A DNA stretch of 10,572 nt. Origin: Gammaproteobacteria bacterium (GTDB lineage Bacteria > Pseudomonadota > Gammaproteobacteria > Immundisolibacterales > Immundisolibacteraceae). The notes below the pieces were generated by a model that did not search any database, was not told the origin of the DNA, and was given only the letters and a program-made list of their open reading frames with translations. Shown piece by piece: positions 1-9,106 of the stretch. Each line of letters begins with the position of its first letter. The stretch's first letter is position 1. The position numbers were made by a program, and so were the translations under genes. The DNA is taken from assembly GCA_003526065.1 (NCBI GenBank), contig DQBD01000120.1:3930-14501 (forward strand). The letters run 5' to 3'.

Positions 1-399
1 GAAGGCGACCTGGTTCCAGCCCATGTGCGGCACCTTCAGGCGCTCGCCGCCGGGCAGACGCTCATCGACCGGGAACCGCCGCACGCGACCGGCCACCAGT
101 CCCAGGCCCGGCACGCCGCCGTCCTCCTCGCTGAAATCGAACAGCGCCTGCAACCCCAGGCAGATACCCAGAAACGGCTTGTTCCGCGCCGCCTCGCGCA
201 CGGCCTCCGCCAGGCCGTGCTCCGTGATACGCGTCACGCAGGCGCCCATCGCGCCCTGACCGGGAAACACCACCCGCGACGCCGCCCGAATGTCGCGCGG
301 ATCGCCGCTGACGCGCACGCGCGCTCCGGCGCACTCGAGCGCCTTGGCAACCGAACGCAGATTGCCCATGCCGAAGTCGATGACAACGGTGTCGTGCAT
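1..399 (-). CDS. hisH: Imidazole glycerol phosphate synthase, glutaminase subunit HisH (3' end cut by window)
   Basis: HisH hydrolyses glutamine and channels ammonia to HisF, which closes the imidazole ring to give imidazole glycerol phosphate and AICAR in histidine synthesis. The first 133 codons are present; family members are about 200 residues, so about a third is missing, including the expected catalytic His-Glu pair. The N-terminus reads MHDTVVIDFGMGNLRSV, the standard HisH opening. The class I amidotransferase nucleophile elbow GICLGLQ is visible with the catalytic Cys at residue 80, and the oxyanion strand appears as PGQGA at 46-50. The segment HMGWN near residue 125 is also typical. 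The ATG at 397-399 was chosen because it sits exactly at the family N-terminus; no strong Shine-Dalgarno sequence precedes it. It follows hisB by 32 nt, and hisA and hisF probably come next outside the window. Confidence 0.96.
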   Translation of the reverse strand, partial: MHDTVVIDFGMGNLRSVAKALECAGARVRVSGDPRDIRAASRVVFPGQGAMGACVTRITEHGLAEAVREAARNKPFLGICLGLQALFDFSEEDGGVPGLGLVAGRVRRFPVDERLPGGERLKVPHMGWNQVAF

Positions 400-431
400 T
401 GGAATTGTCAGCCGACGCAGCCGCTTGAGAT

Positions 432-1028
432 CTAAAGACTGCCCTTGGTCGACGGCACGCTGCCCGCCGCCCCGGCATCGATACCCACCGCCACGCGCAG
501 TGCCCGCCCGAAGGCCTTGAATACCGTCTCGGCAATGTGGTGGGCATTGTCGCCACGCAGGCAGTCCACGTGCAGGGTCACCAGCGCATGGTTGACGAAT
601 CCCTGAAAGAACTCGCGCAGCAGGTCAACGTCGAAATCCCCGACCCGCGCGCGCGGATAGGCCACCGAGTACACCAGCCCCGGCCGGCCGGAGCAATCCA
701 GCACCACCCGCGACAGCGCCTCGTCGAGCGGCACATACGCGTGCCCGTAACGGGTGATGCCGACCCGCTCGCCCAGCGCCTTGCGCAGGGCCTGGCCGAG
801 CGTAATGCCGATGTCCTCTACCGTGTGGTGCGCATCGATGTGCAGATCGCCGCGAGCTTCCACCGTCAGGTCCATCAGGCCGTGCCGGGCCACCTGTTCG
901 AGCATGTGATCCAGAAACGGCAGCCCGCTGGCGAGTGTGGCGTTGCCGCCACCATCGAGCGTGACCTCGACCCGGACGTCGGTTTCACGGGTGGTGCGCC
1001 GGACCTGCGCGCTACGCGGAGTAGTCAT
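432..1028 (-). CDS. hisB: Imidazoleglycerol-phosphate dehydratase HisB (monofunctional)
   Basis: HisB dehydrates imidazoleglycerol phosphate to imidazoleacetol phosphate, a metal-dependent cytoplasmic step. The 198 residues match the monofunctional form; there is no N-terminal histidinol-phosphatase domain as in enteric bacteria, so that phosphatase must be encoded elsewhere. The metal-binding and catalytic motifs are all present: FLDHM at 38-42, HHTVED at 67-72, DNAHHIAE at 160-167, and the C-terminal STKG at 193-196 that is nearly invariant in the family. The ATG at 1026-1028 lies 15 nt after the hisC stop, with only a weak AGG upstream. Context between hisC and hisH agrees with the assignment. 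I see no truncation or unusual residue at any motif. Confidence 0.98.
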   Translation of the reverse strand: MTTPRSAQVRRTTRETDVRVEVTLDGGGNATLASGLPFLDHMLEQVARHGLMDLTVEARGDLHIDAHHTVEDIGITLGQALRKALGERVGITRYGHAYVPLDEALSRVVLDCSGRPGLVYSVAYPRARVGDFDVDLLREFFQGFVNHALVTLHVDCLRGDNAHHIAETVFKAFGRALRVAVGIDAGAAGSVPSTKGSL

Positions 1029-1043
1029 GCCTGTATCGCTTGT

Positions 1044-2129
1044 TCAAATCAACGTGCCGAGCGCGTTTACCAGCGCCTGATTCTCAATCGGCGTGCCGAC
1101 GGTGACGCGCAGGCTGTCGGCCAGCAACGGATGGCTACCATGGACACTCTTGACGAGTATACCGGCCCGCAACAACTCCTCGTGCACCGCCGGCGCGCGT
1201 CCGGCGGGCAGGCGCACCAGCATGAAGTTGGTGTCGCTGGGAAATACCTCGATCTGAGGCACCGCACGCAGCGCATCGGCGAGCCAGCGCCGCTGCGCGC
1301 GCAGCTGCTCCGCCTGCTGCGCCAGGCGTCCGGCGTGTTCGAGCGCGAAGCGCGCCGACACCTGCGTCAACGTGCTGATGTTGTACGGCAGGCGCGCCTT
1401 GTCGAACTCGTGCAGCCACACCGCATGGCCGACCAGGTATCCCAGGCGCAGCCCGGCCAGCCCCACTTTCGACAGCGTGCGCAGCACCAGCAGGTGCTCG
1501 AACTCCAGCAACCAGGGCAGCACGCTGCGTCCGGCGAACGGGAAGTACGCCTCGTCCACCACCACCAGCCCCGGTGCCGCCTCGATCACGGCCCGCAGGT
1601 CGGCGACGTCGAACAACCGCGCGGTGGGATTGTTGGGACAGGCCAGGTAGATCAGCGCCGGCTGTTGCTGTTCGATGGCCGTCAGCATGGCCGGCAGGTC
1701 GAGGCTGAAGTCGGCGCGCAGTGGCACCTCCACCACGTCCAGTCCGGCCACCCGCGCGATCAGGGAGTACATGGAAAACGTGGGCGTCGGCAGCAGGACC
1801 TTCGCCCCGGGCCGCGCCAGGCACAGGTCGATCAGCTGGATCAGTTCATCCGACCCGTTGCCCAGCAGCAGTTCGCAGCCCGGCGGCACACCGGCCTGGC
1901 GCGCCAGCGCGGATATCAGCTCGGGCGGATGCGGTGATGGGTAACGATTCAGCGCCACGCCGCGCAGGCACTCGGCCCACGCCGGCGCCAGGTCGCCCGG
2001 CCACGGAAACGGGTTTTCCATGGCGTCGAGCTTGATCAGGTCCGCGGCCGGCGGCACGTGGTAAGCCTGCAGGGCGCGAATCTGCGGCCGCACCAGCGCC
2101 TCGATGCGCGAGCCCCGGTCGGCGCTCAC
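1044..2129 (-). CDS. hisC: Histidinol-phosphate aminotransferase HisC
   Basis: HisC is a PLP-dependent fold-type I aminotransferase that converts imidazoleacetol phosphate and glutamate to histidinol phosphate and 2-oxoglutarate. With the start chosen here it has 361 residues. Visible motifs are GNGSDE at 90-95 (phosphate cup of PLP), CPNNPT at 164-169, DEAY at 192-195, the Schiff-base lysine in TLSK at Lys221, GLRLGYL from 227, and the substrate-carboxylate arginine in SLRVTVGT near 341. I chose the GTG at 2127-2129 because it overlaps the hisD stop codon in a 4-nt GTGA and has GGAG five bases upstream. An in-frame ATG at 2145-2147 would add six residues but has no Shine-Dalgarno sequence. 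Hol-P aminotransferases have close relatives acting on aromatic acids, but the his operon context makes HisC the clear choice. Confidence 0.97.
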   Translation of the reverse strand: MSADRGSRIEALVRPQIRALQAYHVPPAADLIKLDAMENPFPWPGDLAPAWAECLRGVALNRYPSPHPPELISALARQAGVPPGCELLLGNGSDELIQLIDLCLARPGAKVLLPTPTFSMYSLIARVAGLDVVEVPLRADFSLDLPAMLTAIEQQQPALIYLACPNNPTARLFDVADLRAVIEAAPGLVVVDEAYFPFAGRSVLPWLLEFEHLLVLRTLSKVGLAGLRLGYLVGHAVWLHEFDKARLPYNISTLTQVSARFALEHAGRLAQQAEQLRAQRRWLADALRAVPQIEVFPSDTNFMLVRLPAGRAPAVHEELLRAGILVKSVHGSHPLLADSLRVTVGTPIENQALVNALGTLI

Positions 2130-3421
2130 GGCTGCTCCAGGCGGCATTCGGCCGACCGTGCATGGGCAGTCAGTCCCTCGCCGCGCGCCAGCTCCGCCGC
2201 CAGCGGTGCCAGGGCACCCGCACCGGCCGCCGACAGACCGATCAGGCTGCTGCGGGTCTGGAAGTCGTAGACACCCAGTGGCGAACTGAAACGCGCCGTG
2301 CGCGCCGTCGGCAACACATGGTTGGGACCGGCGCAGTAATCACCGATTGCCTCTGGCGAATGGGCACCGAGAAAAATGGCCCCGGCGTGGCGAATCAGCG
2401 GCAGCAGCGCGTCCGGCTGCGCCACCGCCAACTCCAGATGCTCCGGCGCCAGCGCACTGGCCAGGCCGGCCGCCTCGGCCAGATCGCGGGTTCTGATCAG
2501 CGCGCCGTGCTGCTGCAGCGCTGCTTCGACGATGGTTCGCCGCTCCAGCCCCGACAGCAGCTGCGGCATACGCCGCGCCAGCTCATCCAGGTAGGCACCA
2601 TCGGGCGACAGCAGGATGGCGCGCGCCTGCTCGTCGTGTTCGGCCTGGGCGAACAGGTCATAGGCCAGCCAGTCGACCGGCGCACTGCCGTCGGCAACGA
2701 TCACCACCTCCGACGGGCCGGCGATCATGTCGATGCCGACCGTGCCGAACACCAGCCGCTTGGCCGCGGCCACGTAACGGTTGCCAGGACCGACGATCTT
2801 GTCCACCGCCGGGACGCACGCCGTGCCGTAGGCCAGCGCGCCCACCGCCTGCGCGCCGCCGATCCGGAACACGCGGTCGACACCGGCCACCCGGGCCGCC
2901 GCGAGCACCAGCGGATTCTCGTGCCCACCGGGCGTCGGCGAGACCATGATGACCTGCGCCACGCCGGCCACCTTGGCCGGAACGACGTTCATCAGCACGC
3001 TCGACGGGTAGGCCGCCTTGCCGCCGGGCACATACACGCCGACCCGGTCCAGCGGGGTCACGCGCTGGCCGAGCACGCTGCCGTCCGCTTCGGTGTACTG
3101 CCACGACTCCAGGCGTTGATGCTCGTGGTAGGCGCGCAATCGCGCCGCGGCAGCCTCCAGCGCAGCCCGCTGCGCTGGCGTGATGGCGCTCAGCGCCGCA
3201 TCCAGGCGAGCGGCGGGAATCTCCAGCTCGGCGGCATCCGCCGGCGCCCAGCCATCGAAACGCTGCGTGCATTCGAGCAGCGCGGCGTCACCGTCACGGC
3301 GTACCGCCCGCAAAATGTCCAGCACCGGCCCCTGCACGTCGGCGTCGTCCGGCGCACCGGTCGCCTGCAGCTCCGCGAAGGCCGCCGCGAAACCGGCTGC
3401 CTGGGTGTCAAGCCGGCGCAT
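2126..3421 (-). CDS. hisD: Histidinol dehydrogenase HisD
   Basis: HisD is the zinc enzyme that oxidises L-histidinol to L-histidine in two NAD-dependent steps, the last reactions of the pathway. The 431 residues match the usual length. The zinc ligands known from the E. coli enzyme are found as Gln259 and His262 (FAQAEHDE), Asp361 ([11 protein letters not shown]) and His420 (GLTAHARS), and the catalytic Glu327-His328 pair sits in LAPEHLEL. The NAD-fold segments [16 protein letters not shown] (129-144) and [10 protein letters not shown] (208-217) are also present. The ATG at 3419-3421 overlaps the end of hisG by 14 nt and has a strong purine-rich site, GGGGAGGG, five bases upstream. The gene ends in a GTGA overlap with hisC, so HisD and HisC translation are probably coupled. 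No odd features. Confidence 0.98.
   Translation of the reverse strand: MRRLDTQAAGFAAAFAELQATGAPDDADVQGPVLDILRAVRRDGDAALLECTQRFDGWAPADAAELEIPAARLDAALSAITPAQRAALEAAAARLRAYHEHQRLESWQYTEADGSVLGQRVTPLDRVGVYVPGGKAAYPSSVLMNVVPAKVAGVAQVIMVSPTPGGHENPLVLAAARVAGVDRVFRIGGAQAVGALAYGTACVPAVDKIVGPGNRYVAAAKRLVFGTVGIDMIAGPSEVVIVADGSAPVDWLAYDLFAQAEHDEQARAILLSPDGAYLDELARRMPQLLSGLERRTIVEAALQQHGALIRTRDLAEAAGLASALAPEHLELAVAQPDALLPLIRHAGAIFLGAHSPEAIGDYCAGPNHVLPTARTARFSSPLGVYDFQTRSSLIGLSAAGAGALAPLAAELARGEGLTAHARSAECRLEQP
2135..2138 (-). promoter_or_regulatory. Ribosome-binding site that decides the hisC start
   Basis: GGAG on the minus strand, within CTGGAG, lies five bases before the GTG at 2129 and inside the last codons of hisD. 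It supports GTG initiation over the in-frame ATG at 2147, which lies upstream of this site and has no purine-rich sequence of its own. Confidence 0.7.
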
Positions 3422-4049
3422 CGGCGCCCTCCCCGGTCGCCGCCCTCAGATCGCCGATCAGGCGCTCCACGGCGGGCAGCTTGAGCTTCATCGAGGCACG
3501 GTTCACCACCAGGCGCGAGCTGATGTCGGCGATGTGCTCCAGCGGCGCCAGGCCGTTGGCGCGCAGCGTGTTGCCGGTGTCCACCAGATCGACGATGCAA
3601 TCGGCAAGGCCCACCAGCGGGGCCAGTTCCATGGACCCGTAAAGCTTGATCAGTTCCGCCTGCACACCGCGCTCGGCGTAATAGCGCTGGGTGATGTTCA
3701 GGTACTTCGTGGCCACACGCAGCCGGCTGGCCGGCAGCGGCGCATCGGGATACCCACACACCATCAGCCGGCACCGGGCAATGCCCAGGTCAAGCGGCTC
3801 ATACAAGCCCTCGCCGCCGTGCTCGAGCAGCACGTCCTTGCCGGCGATACCTGCATCCGCGGCACCGTAGGCGACGTAGGTCGGCACATCCGTGGCACGG
3901 ATGATGATGAGCTGCACGCCCGGCACCGTGGTATCGACGATCAACCGACGGCCGATTTCGCCTGCCGGCGCGATACCGATGCGCGCCAGCAACGGCAAAG
4001 TCTCATCCAGGATGCGGCCTTTGGAGACCGCGATGCGCAAGCCGCTCAC
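3408..4049 (-). CDS. hisG: ATP phosphoribosyltransferase HisG, short form
   Basis: HisG joins ATP and PRPP to phosphoribosyl-ATP, the first and feedback-controlled step of histidine synthesis. The 213-residue product is the short form, which has the catalytic domains but lacks the C-terminal regulatory domain; known short-form enzymes need the HisZ subunit for activity and histidine inhibition, and hisZ is not in this window. The opening [18 protein letters not shown] is typical. The PRPP-binding signature runs from Glu141 through DLVDTGNTL (154-162). The reading frame is open 26 codons further upstream into murA, but that extension has no family similarity. I chose the GTG at 4047-4049 because it places the conserved N-terminus correctly and has GAGG six bases upstream, overlapping the murA stop. 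A TTG three codons later is a less likely start. Confidence 0.96.
   Translation of the reverse strand: MSGLRIAVSKGRILDETLPLLARIGIAPAGEIGRRLIVDTTVPGVQLIIIRATDVPTYVAYGAADAGIAGKDVLLEHGGEGLYEPLDLGIARCRLMVCGYPDAPLPASRLRVATKYLNITQRYYAERGVQAELIKLYGSMELAPLVGLADCIVDLVDTGNTLRANGLAPLEHIADISSRLVVNRASMKLKLPAVERLIGDLRAATGEGADAPA
3427..3434 (-). promoter_or_regulatory. Strong ribosome-binding site of hisD
   Basis: GGGGAGGG on the minus strand lies five bases before the hisD ATG and within the 3' end of hisG. It is the most purine-rich site of the window and allows hisD to be initiated independently although the two genes overlap by 14 nt. Confidence 0.7.
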
Positions 4050-4057
4050 GGAGCGCC

Positions 4058-5696
<1,639 letters not shown>

Positions 5697-5707
5697 GGCC
5701 TTAAACC

Positions 5708-5965
5708 TCAGGAGGGGGAGACAGAGGTTCCACGCGCGTCCCACTGCTCACAGGTGTAGGTACGCAACGACAGCGCATGCACGGCGTCGTCGTGCATCTG
5801 GCCGGCCAGGGTCCGGTAAACCATCTGATGTTGCTGCACCAGACGCTTGCCGGCGAACGCGTCGCACACCACTACCGCCTCGAAGTGACGGCCGTCGCCA
5901 TCGACCACGGCCCGTGAGCCGGGCAGTCCCTTTTCGATGAGTTCTTTGATGATTGCGGGGTCCAT
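5708..5965 (-). CDS. ibaG: BolA-family protein IbaG
   Basis: IbaG (formerly YrbA) is a small cytoplasmic BolA-like protein that, with monothiol glutaredoxins, forms [2Fe-2S] heterocomplexes; in E. coli it is linked to acid stress and envelope phenotypes. The product has 85 residues against 84 in E. coli. Diagnostic stretches are VDGDGRHFEAVVV (21-33), the basic loop LVQQHQMVY (42-50), and AVHALSLRTYTCEQW (61-75) with the invariant His63. Cys34 and His27 are candidate cluster ligands. The frame is open 33 codons upstream into yadH, but the ATG at 5963-5965 is at the family start. The upstream ribosome-binding sequence is weak. The position before murA, here separated by grxD, matches the conserved mla-ibaG-murA order. 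Confidence 0.95.
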   Translation of the reverse strand: MDPAIIKELIEKGLPGSRAVVDGDGRHFEAVVVCDAFAGKRLVQQHQMVYRTLAGQMHDDAVHALSLRTYTCEQWDARGTSVSPS

Positions 5966-6050
5966 GACCGGGGCCTGACGCCTGGGTAAAACGGGATCAG
6001 CTGCGCAGCTTGTATCCGCGCGACAGCAAACGAACGCAAAGTATACACAA
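5966..6050 (-). promoter_or_regulatory. Possible internal promoter for ibaG and downstream genes
   Basis: On the minus strand the hexamer TATACT at 6040-6045 matches the sigma-70 -10 consensus at five of six positions. It lies inside the 3' end of the permease gene, in an A/T-rich patch of codons that are unusual for this GC-rich region (ATA, CTT, TGT, GTT, CGT, TTG at about 6027-6050). A start site would fall near 6033, about 70 nt before the ibaG ATG. I could not find a convincing -35 element at 16-18 nt spacing, and there is no extended -10 TG, so this is a weak call. The 31-nt yadH-ibaG spacer itself holds nothing recognisable. Confidence 0.25.
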
Positions 6051-6758
6051 GCCGATATTGGCACCGATCATGACCGCCACGCTCAGCCACGGCGACACGT
6101 CCGAGTGGCCGAAGAAGCCGTAGCGGAAACCGTCGATGAGGTAGAAGAACGGATTGGCACGCGACAGCGACTGCCAGGCCGGCGGCAGACTGTGAATGGA
6201 GTAGAACACGCCGCTCAGATACGTCAGCGGCAGGATCAGGAAGTTCTGCACCGTGGCCACCTGGTCGAACTTGTCGGCCCAGATGCCCGCCAGCAGCCCA
6301 CAGGTACCCAGCAACACGGCCCCCAGCGCCCCGAACACCAGCAGCAGCAACGGGTGGGCCACCGCGATATCCAGATACACCAGCGCCACCAGATACACCC
6401 CGATGCTGACCAGCAGCGAGCGCACCAGCGCCGCACCGACGAATCCCAGGTACAGCTCCAGGTGCGACAGCGGCGCCAGCAGCACGAACACGATGTTGCC
6501 GGTGACCTTGGAGAAGATCAGGCTGGACGAGGTGTTGGCGAACGCGTTCTGGATGATGGTCATCATCATCAGGCCGGGCACCAGGAACTGCGGGTACGGC
6601 ACGCCCGGATACACCTCCAGGCGGCCGGACAGCGCATGCGAAAAAATGAACAGGTACAGCAGTGCGCTGACCACCGGCGCGGCGATGGTCTGCATGAAGA
6701 CCACCGTGAAGCGCCGCACCTCCTTGGTGAACAGCGTCCACAAGCCAAGCCAGTTCAC
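5997..6758 (-). CDS. yadH: ABC-2 type transporter permease, YadH-like
   Basis: This is the membrane subunit of an ABC exporter whose ATPase is encoded just upstream; the substrate is unknown. The 253 residues compare with 256 for E. coli YadH and resemble it across the length, including QFLVPGLMMM (57-66), LTYLSGVFYS (178-187), the ABC-2 signature NPFFYLIDGFRYGF (202-215) and the end GYKLRS. About six hydrophobic membrane segments are visible near 18-40, 57-75, 105-130, 135-158, 172-188 and 225-245, after a short amphipathic N-terminus. I chose the GTG at 6756-6758 because it forms a GTGA overlap with the ATPase stop and has a G-rich site upstream; the frame is open much further but that extension lies within the ATPase gene. 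The last codons are unusually A/T-rich. Confidence 0.93.
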   Translation of the reverse strand: MNWLGLWTLFTKEVRRFTVVFMQTIAAPVVSALLYLFIFSHALSGRLEVYPGVPYPQFLVPGLMMMTIIQNAFANTSSSLIFSKVTGNIVFVLLAPLSHLELYLGFVGAALVRSLLVSIGVYLVALVYLDIAVAHPLLLLVFGALGAVLLGTCGLLAGIWADKFDQVATVQNFLILPLTYLSGVFYSIHSLPPAWQSLSRANPFFYLIDGFRYGFFGHSDVSPWLSVAVMIGANIGLCILCVRLLSRGYKLRS

Positions 6759-7690
6759 GACCGTGCCACCCCGGCCGTGTGGTGGCCCGCGGTCAGTTCG
6801 AGGAATACGTGCTCCAGGGTCTGCTCCTGGGTATTGATCTCCAGCACCGACAAGCCGCAGTCGTGCAACGATGACAGCACCCGCGCCAGGTCGCCGCTTC
6901 CACGCTGCAGGCGCAACACCAGCCAGCCCTGCTCGCGCGCACTCAGGCAATCGACAACCTCCGGCGGCAGCTCGGCCGGCTCGCGATCCAGGCGCAGCGA
7001 CACCTCATACCAGGGATGGCGCCCCAGCAGGCTGCGCTTGTCGTCCAGCGCCACCACCGTGCCGTGACTCATGATGGCGATGCGCTCGCACATCGCCTCG
7101 GCCTCTTCAAGATAATGCGTGGTCAGCACGATGGTGGTGCCCTCGGCGTGCAGGCGCTGGGCAAACGCCCACAGCGTCTGACGCAGTTCCACATCGACCC
7201 CCGCCGTCGGCTCGTCCAGCACCAGCACCTTGGGCTTGTGCACCAGCGCCTGGGCAATCAGCACCCGACGCTTCATCCCGCCCGACAGCTCGCGCATGTT
7301 GGTGCTGGCCTTGTCGGCCAGGCCCAGCGCGCTGAGCAGTTCGTCGATCCACGCCTTGTGCTTGCGCGCCACGCCGTAATAGCCGGCCTGGATGCGCAGG
7401 AAATCGCGCACCTCGAAGAACGGGTCGAACACCAGTTCCTGCGGCACCACGCCAATGGCCCGGCGTGCTGCCACCGGCTGGCGCTGCACATCGTGCCCCA
7501 TCACCGCTGTGCTGCCGGAATCGGGCCGGGTAAGGCCCGCGAGAATGTTGATCAGGGTCGACTTGCCGGCGCCGTTCGGGCCCAGCAGGCCGAAAAATTC
7601 ACCTTGGCGAATCTCCAGGTCCACGCCGCGCAGCGCGTGTACCTGGCCGAAGTGCTTGTGCAGTTGGCGGACCGAAATGGCCGCACTCAT
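6755..7690 (-). CDS. yadG: ABC transporter ATP-binding protein, YadG-like
   Basis: This ATPase powers the adjacent ABC-2 permease. In 311 residues it has a complete nucleotide-binding domain: Walker A GPNGAGKST (37-45), Q-loop Gln84 in VVPQE, signature LSGGMKRR (135-142), Walker B and D-loop LVLDEPTAGVD (156-166), and H-loop His192 in LTTHYLEEAEAM. The segment RIQAGYYGV (99-107) and the C-terminal domain of about 80 residues are as in YadG (308 residues) and related DrrA-type exporter ATPases. The ATG at 7688-7690 was chosen since it overlaps the mlaB stop in a 4-nt ATGA and gives the expected N-terminus; the frame is open 60 codons upstream into mlaB without similarity. It is translationally linked on both sides, to mlaB and to the permease. 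Substrate cannot be told from sequence. Confidence 0.95.
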   Translation of the reverse strand: MSAAISVRQLHKHFGQVHALRGVDLEIRQGEFFGLLGPNGAGKSTLINILAGLTRPDSGSTAVMGHDVQRQPVAARRAIGVVPQELVFDPFFEVRDFLRIQAGYYGVARKHKAWIDELLSALGLADKASTNMRELSGGMKRRVLIAQALVHKPKVLVLDEPTAGVDVELRQTLWAFAQRLHAEGTTIVLTTHYLEEAEAMCERIAIMSHGTVVALDDKRSLLGRHPWYEVSLRLDREPAELPPEVVDCLSAREQGWLVLRLQRGSGDLARVLSSLHDCGLSVLEINTQEQTLEHVFLELTAGHHTAGVARS

Positions 7691-8007
7691 GATGCCGCCA
7701 GGGCCGACTCGATCTGTTCCAGTTCGCTCACTTCCGCCAGACTGCGCAAGGCGTCCGGCACGTGCTCGAAGCGCACCGCCACCGCATGGCACTCGCCCAG
7801 GCGCAACCACTCGACCACCAGCGCCAGGGCAGCCGAGTCGACGCTGGTCACCGCCTGCAGGTCGAAGCACAACTGCTTGTGGCTGCGAAACAGCCCGGCG
7901 CTCGCCTTCAGCCGAGCGCCGACCGTGGCGAAGGTCAGCGGCCCCTGCAACAGCACCCGGCCGTCGGCATCGGCACTGATCGGCGGCTTGTCCACCGGCG
8001 GCGTCAA
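7687..8007 (-). CDS. mlaB: MlaB, STAS-domain subunit of the Mla lipid transporter
   Basis: MlaB is a small cytoplasmic STAS protein that binds MlaF and is needed for stability and ATPase activity of the MlaFEDB complex. The 106-residue product has the STAS fold pattern: a first strand with VLLQGPLTF (18-26), LCFDLQAVTSVDSAALALV (46-64) with the Asp57-Ser58 turn typical of STAS domains, and VRFEHVPDALRSLAEV near 78-93. E. coli MlaB is 97 residues. The start is uncertain. The TTG at 8005-8007 overlaps the mlaC stop as TTGA, and GAAG lies two bases upstream; a GTG four codons later is the main alternative. STAS proteins diverge strongly, so position after mlaC supports the name as much as the sequence does. 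Confidence 0.92.
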   Translation of the reverse strand: MTPPVDKPPISADADGRVLLQGPLTFATVGARLKASAGLFRSHKQLCFDLQAVTSVDSAALALVVEWLRLGECHAVAVRFEHVPDALRSLAEVSELEQIESALAAS

Positions 8008-8612
8008 GACTTCAGGCTGCGGTTGCGGTCGGCGAGCTGCTTGAGCAACCCATCGATGCCGTCACGCTGGATGATGGCGGCGTACTCGGAACGGTAGGTC
8101 ACCACCAGGCTCACGTTCTCGATGATGACGTCGTACACCTTCCACTCGCCACTGCGATTGGTCAGCAGGTAGTCGACGCTCACCTTCGGGCCGTTCGGGC
8201 GGATGATCTCCGTACGCACGGTGACCCGGTTCGCCCCTTCCGGCGCGTGCACGGGCAGGAAGTTCAGAACCTCGCTGTCGTACTGGCGCAACGCCGTGCC
8301 GTACGTGCGCAGCAACAGCTCCGAGAACTCCTCGACGAACTGCGCGCGCTGGGCCGGGGTGGCCTTGCGCCAGTTGGCGCCCAGCACCCATTGGGCGGTG
8401 CGCTCCCGGTCCAGGTGCGGAAACACCACCTCGCGCACCAGTCCGAACAGGACCTTGTCGTCCTGATAGCGCGCGGGGTCGGTGCGCAACTGTTCGAGGA
8501 CCCGCTCGGCGGTGCCACGCACCACATCGACCGGCCCCGTCTGCGCGGAAGCGGGCGCCAGGGCACCGACCAGCAGCAGCCCCAGCACAGCCGCCATGAA
8601 ACGCTTGATCAT
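8004..8612 (-). CDS. mlaC: MlaC, periplasmic phospholipid-binding protein
   Basis: MlaC is the soluble periplasmic carrier that shuttles phospholipids between the outer-membrane MlaA complex and the inner-membrane MlaFEDB complex. The 202-residue product starts with a clear Sec signal peptide: MIKRF, a hydrophobic core at about 6-18, and a probable cleavage after ASA at residue 23. The mature part shows MlaC-family segments such as VVFPHLDRERTAQWVLG (62-78), FSELLLRTYGTAL (96-108), VDYLLTNRSGEWKVYDVIIE (146-165) and SLVVTYRSEYAAII (168-181). The ATG at 8610-8612 has GGAG seven bases upstream, and that site overlaps the stop of mlaD (TAAGGAG). It lies between mlaD and mlaB as in E. coli. Confidence 0.97.
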   Translation of the reverse strand: MIKRFMAAVLGLLLVGALAPASAQTGPVDVVRGTAERVLEQLRTDPARYQDDKVLFGLVREVVFPHLDRERTAQWVLGANWRKATPAQRAQFVEEFSELLLRTYGTALRQYDSEVLNFLPVHAPEGANRVTVRTEIIRPNGPKVSVDYLLTNRSGEWKVYDVIIENVSLVVTYRSEYAAIIQRDGIDGLLKQLADRNRSLKS

Positions 8613-8619
8613 CGCTGCT

Positions 8620-8623
8620 CTCC
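8620..8623 (-). promoter_or_regulatory. Ribosome-binding site of mlaC next to the mlaD stop
   Basis: GGAG on the minus strand, seven bases before the mlaC ATG, directly follows the first two bases of TAAGGAG so that the mlaD stop codon and the site are joined. It confirms the mlaC start and suggests translational coupling. Confidence 0.65.
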
Positions 8624-9091
8624 TTACTCGCTGCCCTTGGCCGCCTGGCCGTACAGGAACTGTCCGATCAACTGTTCGATCACCAGTGCCGACTGGGTGA
8701 TCTCGATCTCGTCACCGTCCGCCAGCACGTCCGGCGCGCCGCCGGGGTCGAGCCCGATGAACTGCTCGCCGATCAGGCCGGCGGTACGGACACTGGCCAC
8801 CGTGTCCAGCGGAAGATTGTCGTGACGCGCGGTGATGGCCATCTTCACCACCGCCTTGAACTGCTCGTCATCGAACTCAATGGCCGATACGCGGCCCACG
8901 CGCACGCCGGCCACGGTCACCGGCGCCCGGACACGCAGGCTGCCGATATTGTCGAATCGGGCCACCACCGTGTAGGCATCGCCGTCACGGTACTCGGCCA
9001 GATTGCTGGCCCGCACCGACAGGAACGCCAGTGCCGCCAGCCCCAGGGCCACGAACAGCCCCACCCACAGTTCGACGGTACGTGATTGCAT
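8624..9091 (-). CDS. mlaD: MlaD, MCE-domain subunit of the Mla lipid transporter
   Basis: MlaD forms a hexameric ring in the periplasm, anchored in the inner membrane, with a central lipid channel. The 155 residues contain one N-terminal membrane helix (about 7-27), a single MCE domain (about 38-115) with the conserved segments FDNIGSLRVRAPVTVAGVRVG and SVRTAGLIGEQFIGLDPGG, and a C-terminal amphipathic helix ending LIGQFLYG (141-148), which in E. coli lines the pore. E. coli MlaD has 183 residues; the shortfall is in the C-terminal tail after the pore helix. The ATG at 9089-9091 is 15 nt after the mlaE stop, with GAGGAG 11 bases upstream partly overlapping that stop. The order mlaE-mlaD-mlaC is canonical. 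Confidence 0.97.
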   Translation of the reverse strand: MQSRTVELWVGLFVALGLAALAFLSVRASNLAEYRDGDAYTVVARFDNIGSLRVRAPVTVAGVRVGRVSAIEFDDEQFKAVVKMAITARHDNLPLDTVASVRTAGLIGEQFIGLDPGGAPDVLADGDEIEITQSALVIEQLIGQFLYGQAAKGSE

Positions 9092-9106
9092 GAAAGCAAA
9101 ATCTCC

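Noticed and set aside
537..1937. Long plus-strand open frame of 466 codons opposite hisB and hisC
   Set aside because: It is antisense to two genes with complete family motifs, its composition is dominated by Arg, Gln, His and Gly as expected for the complement of GC-rich codons, and it shows no recognisable domain.
2162..3484. Plus-strand open frame of 440 codons opposite hisD
   Set aside because: Antisense shadow of hisD with low-complexity, Arg- and His-rich translation and no family resemblance.
5999..6010. Perfect 12-bp palindrome at the end of the permease gene (AGCTGCGCAGCT)
   Set aside because: It has no loop and consists of common codons for the conserved LRS C-terminus, so chance and coding needs explain it; no second copy was noticed.
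6105..7067. Plus-strand open frame of 320 codons, very rich in Gln, Arg and His, opposite the permease and ATPase
   Set aside because: The composition is the reverse complement of Leu- and Ala-rich membrane protein codons; it crosses two real genes and has no plausible start signal.
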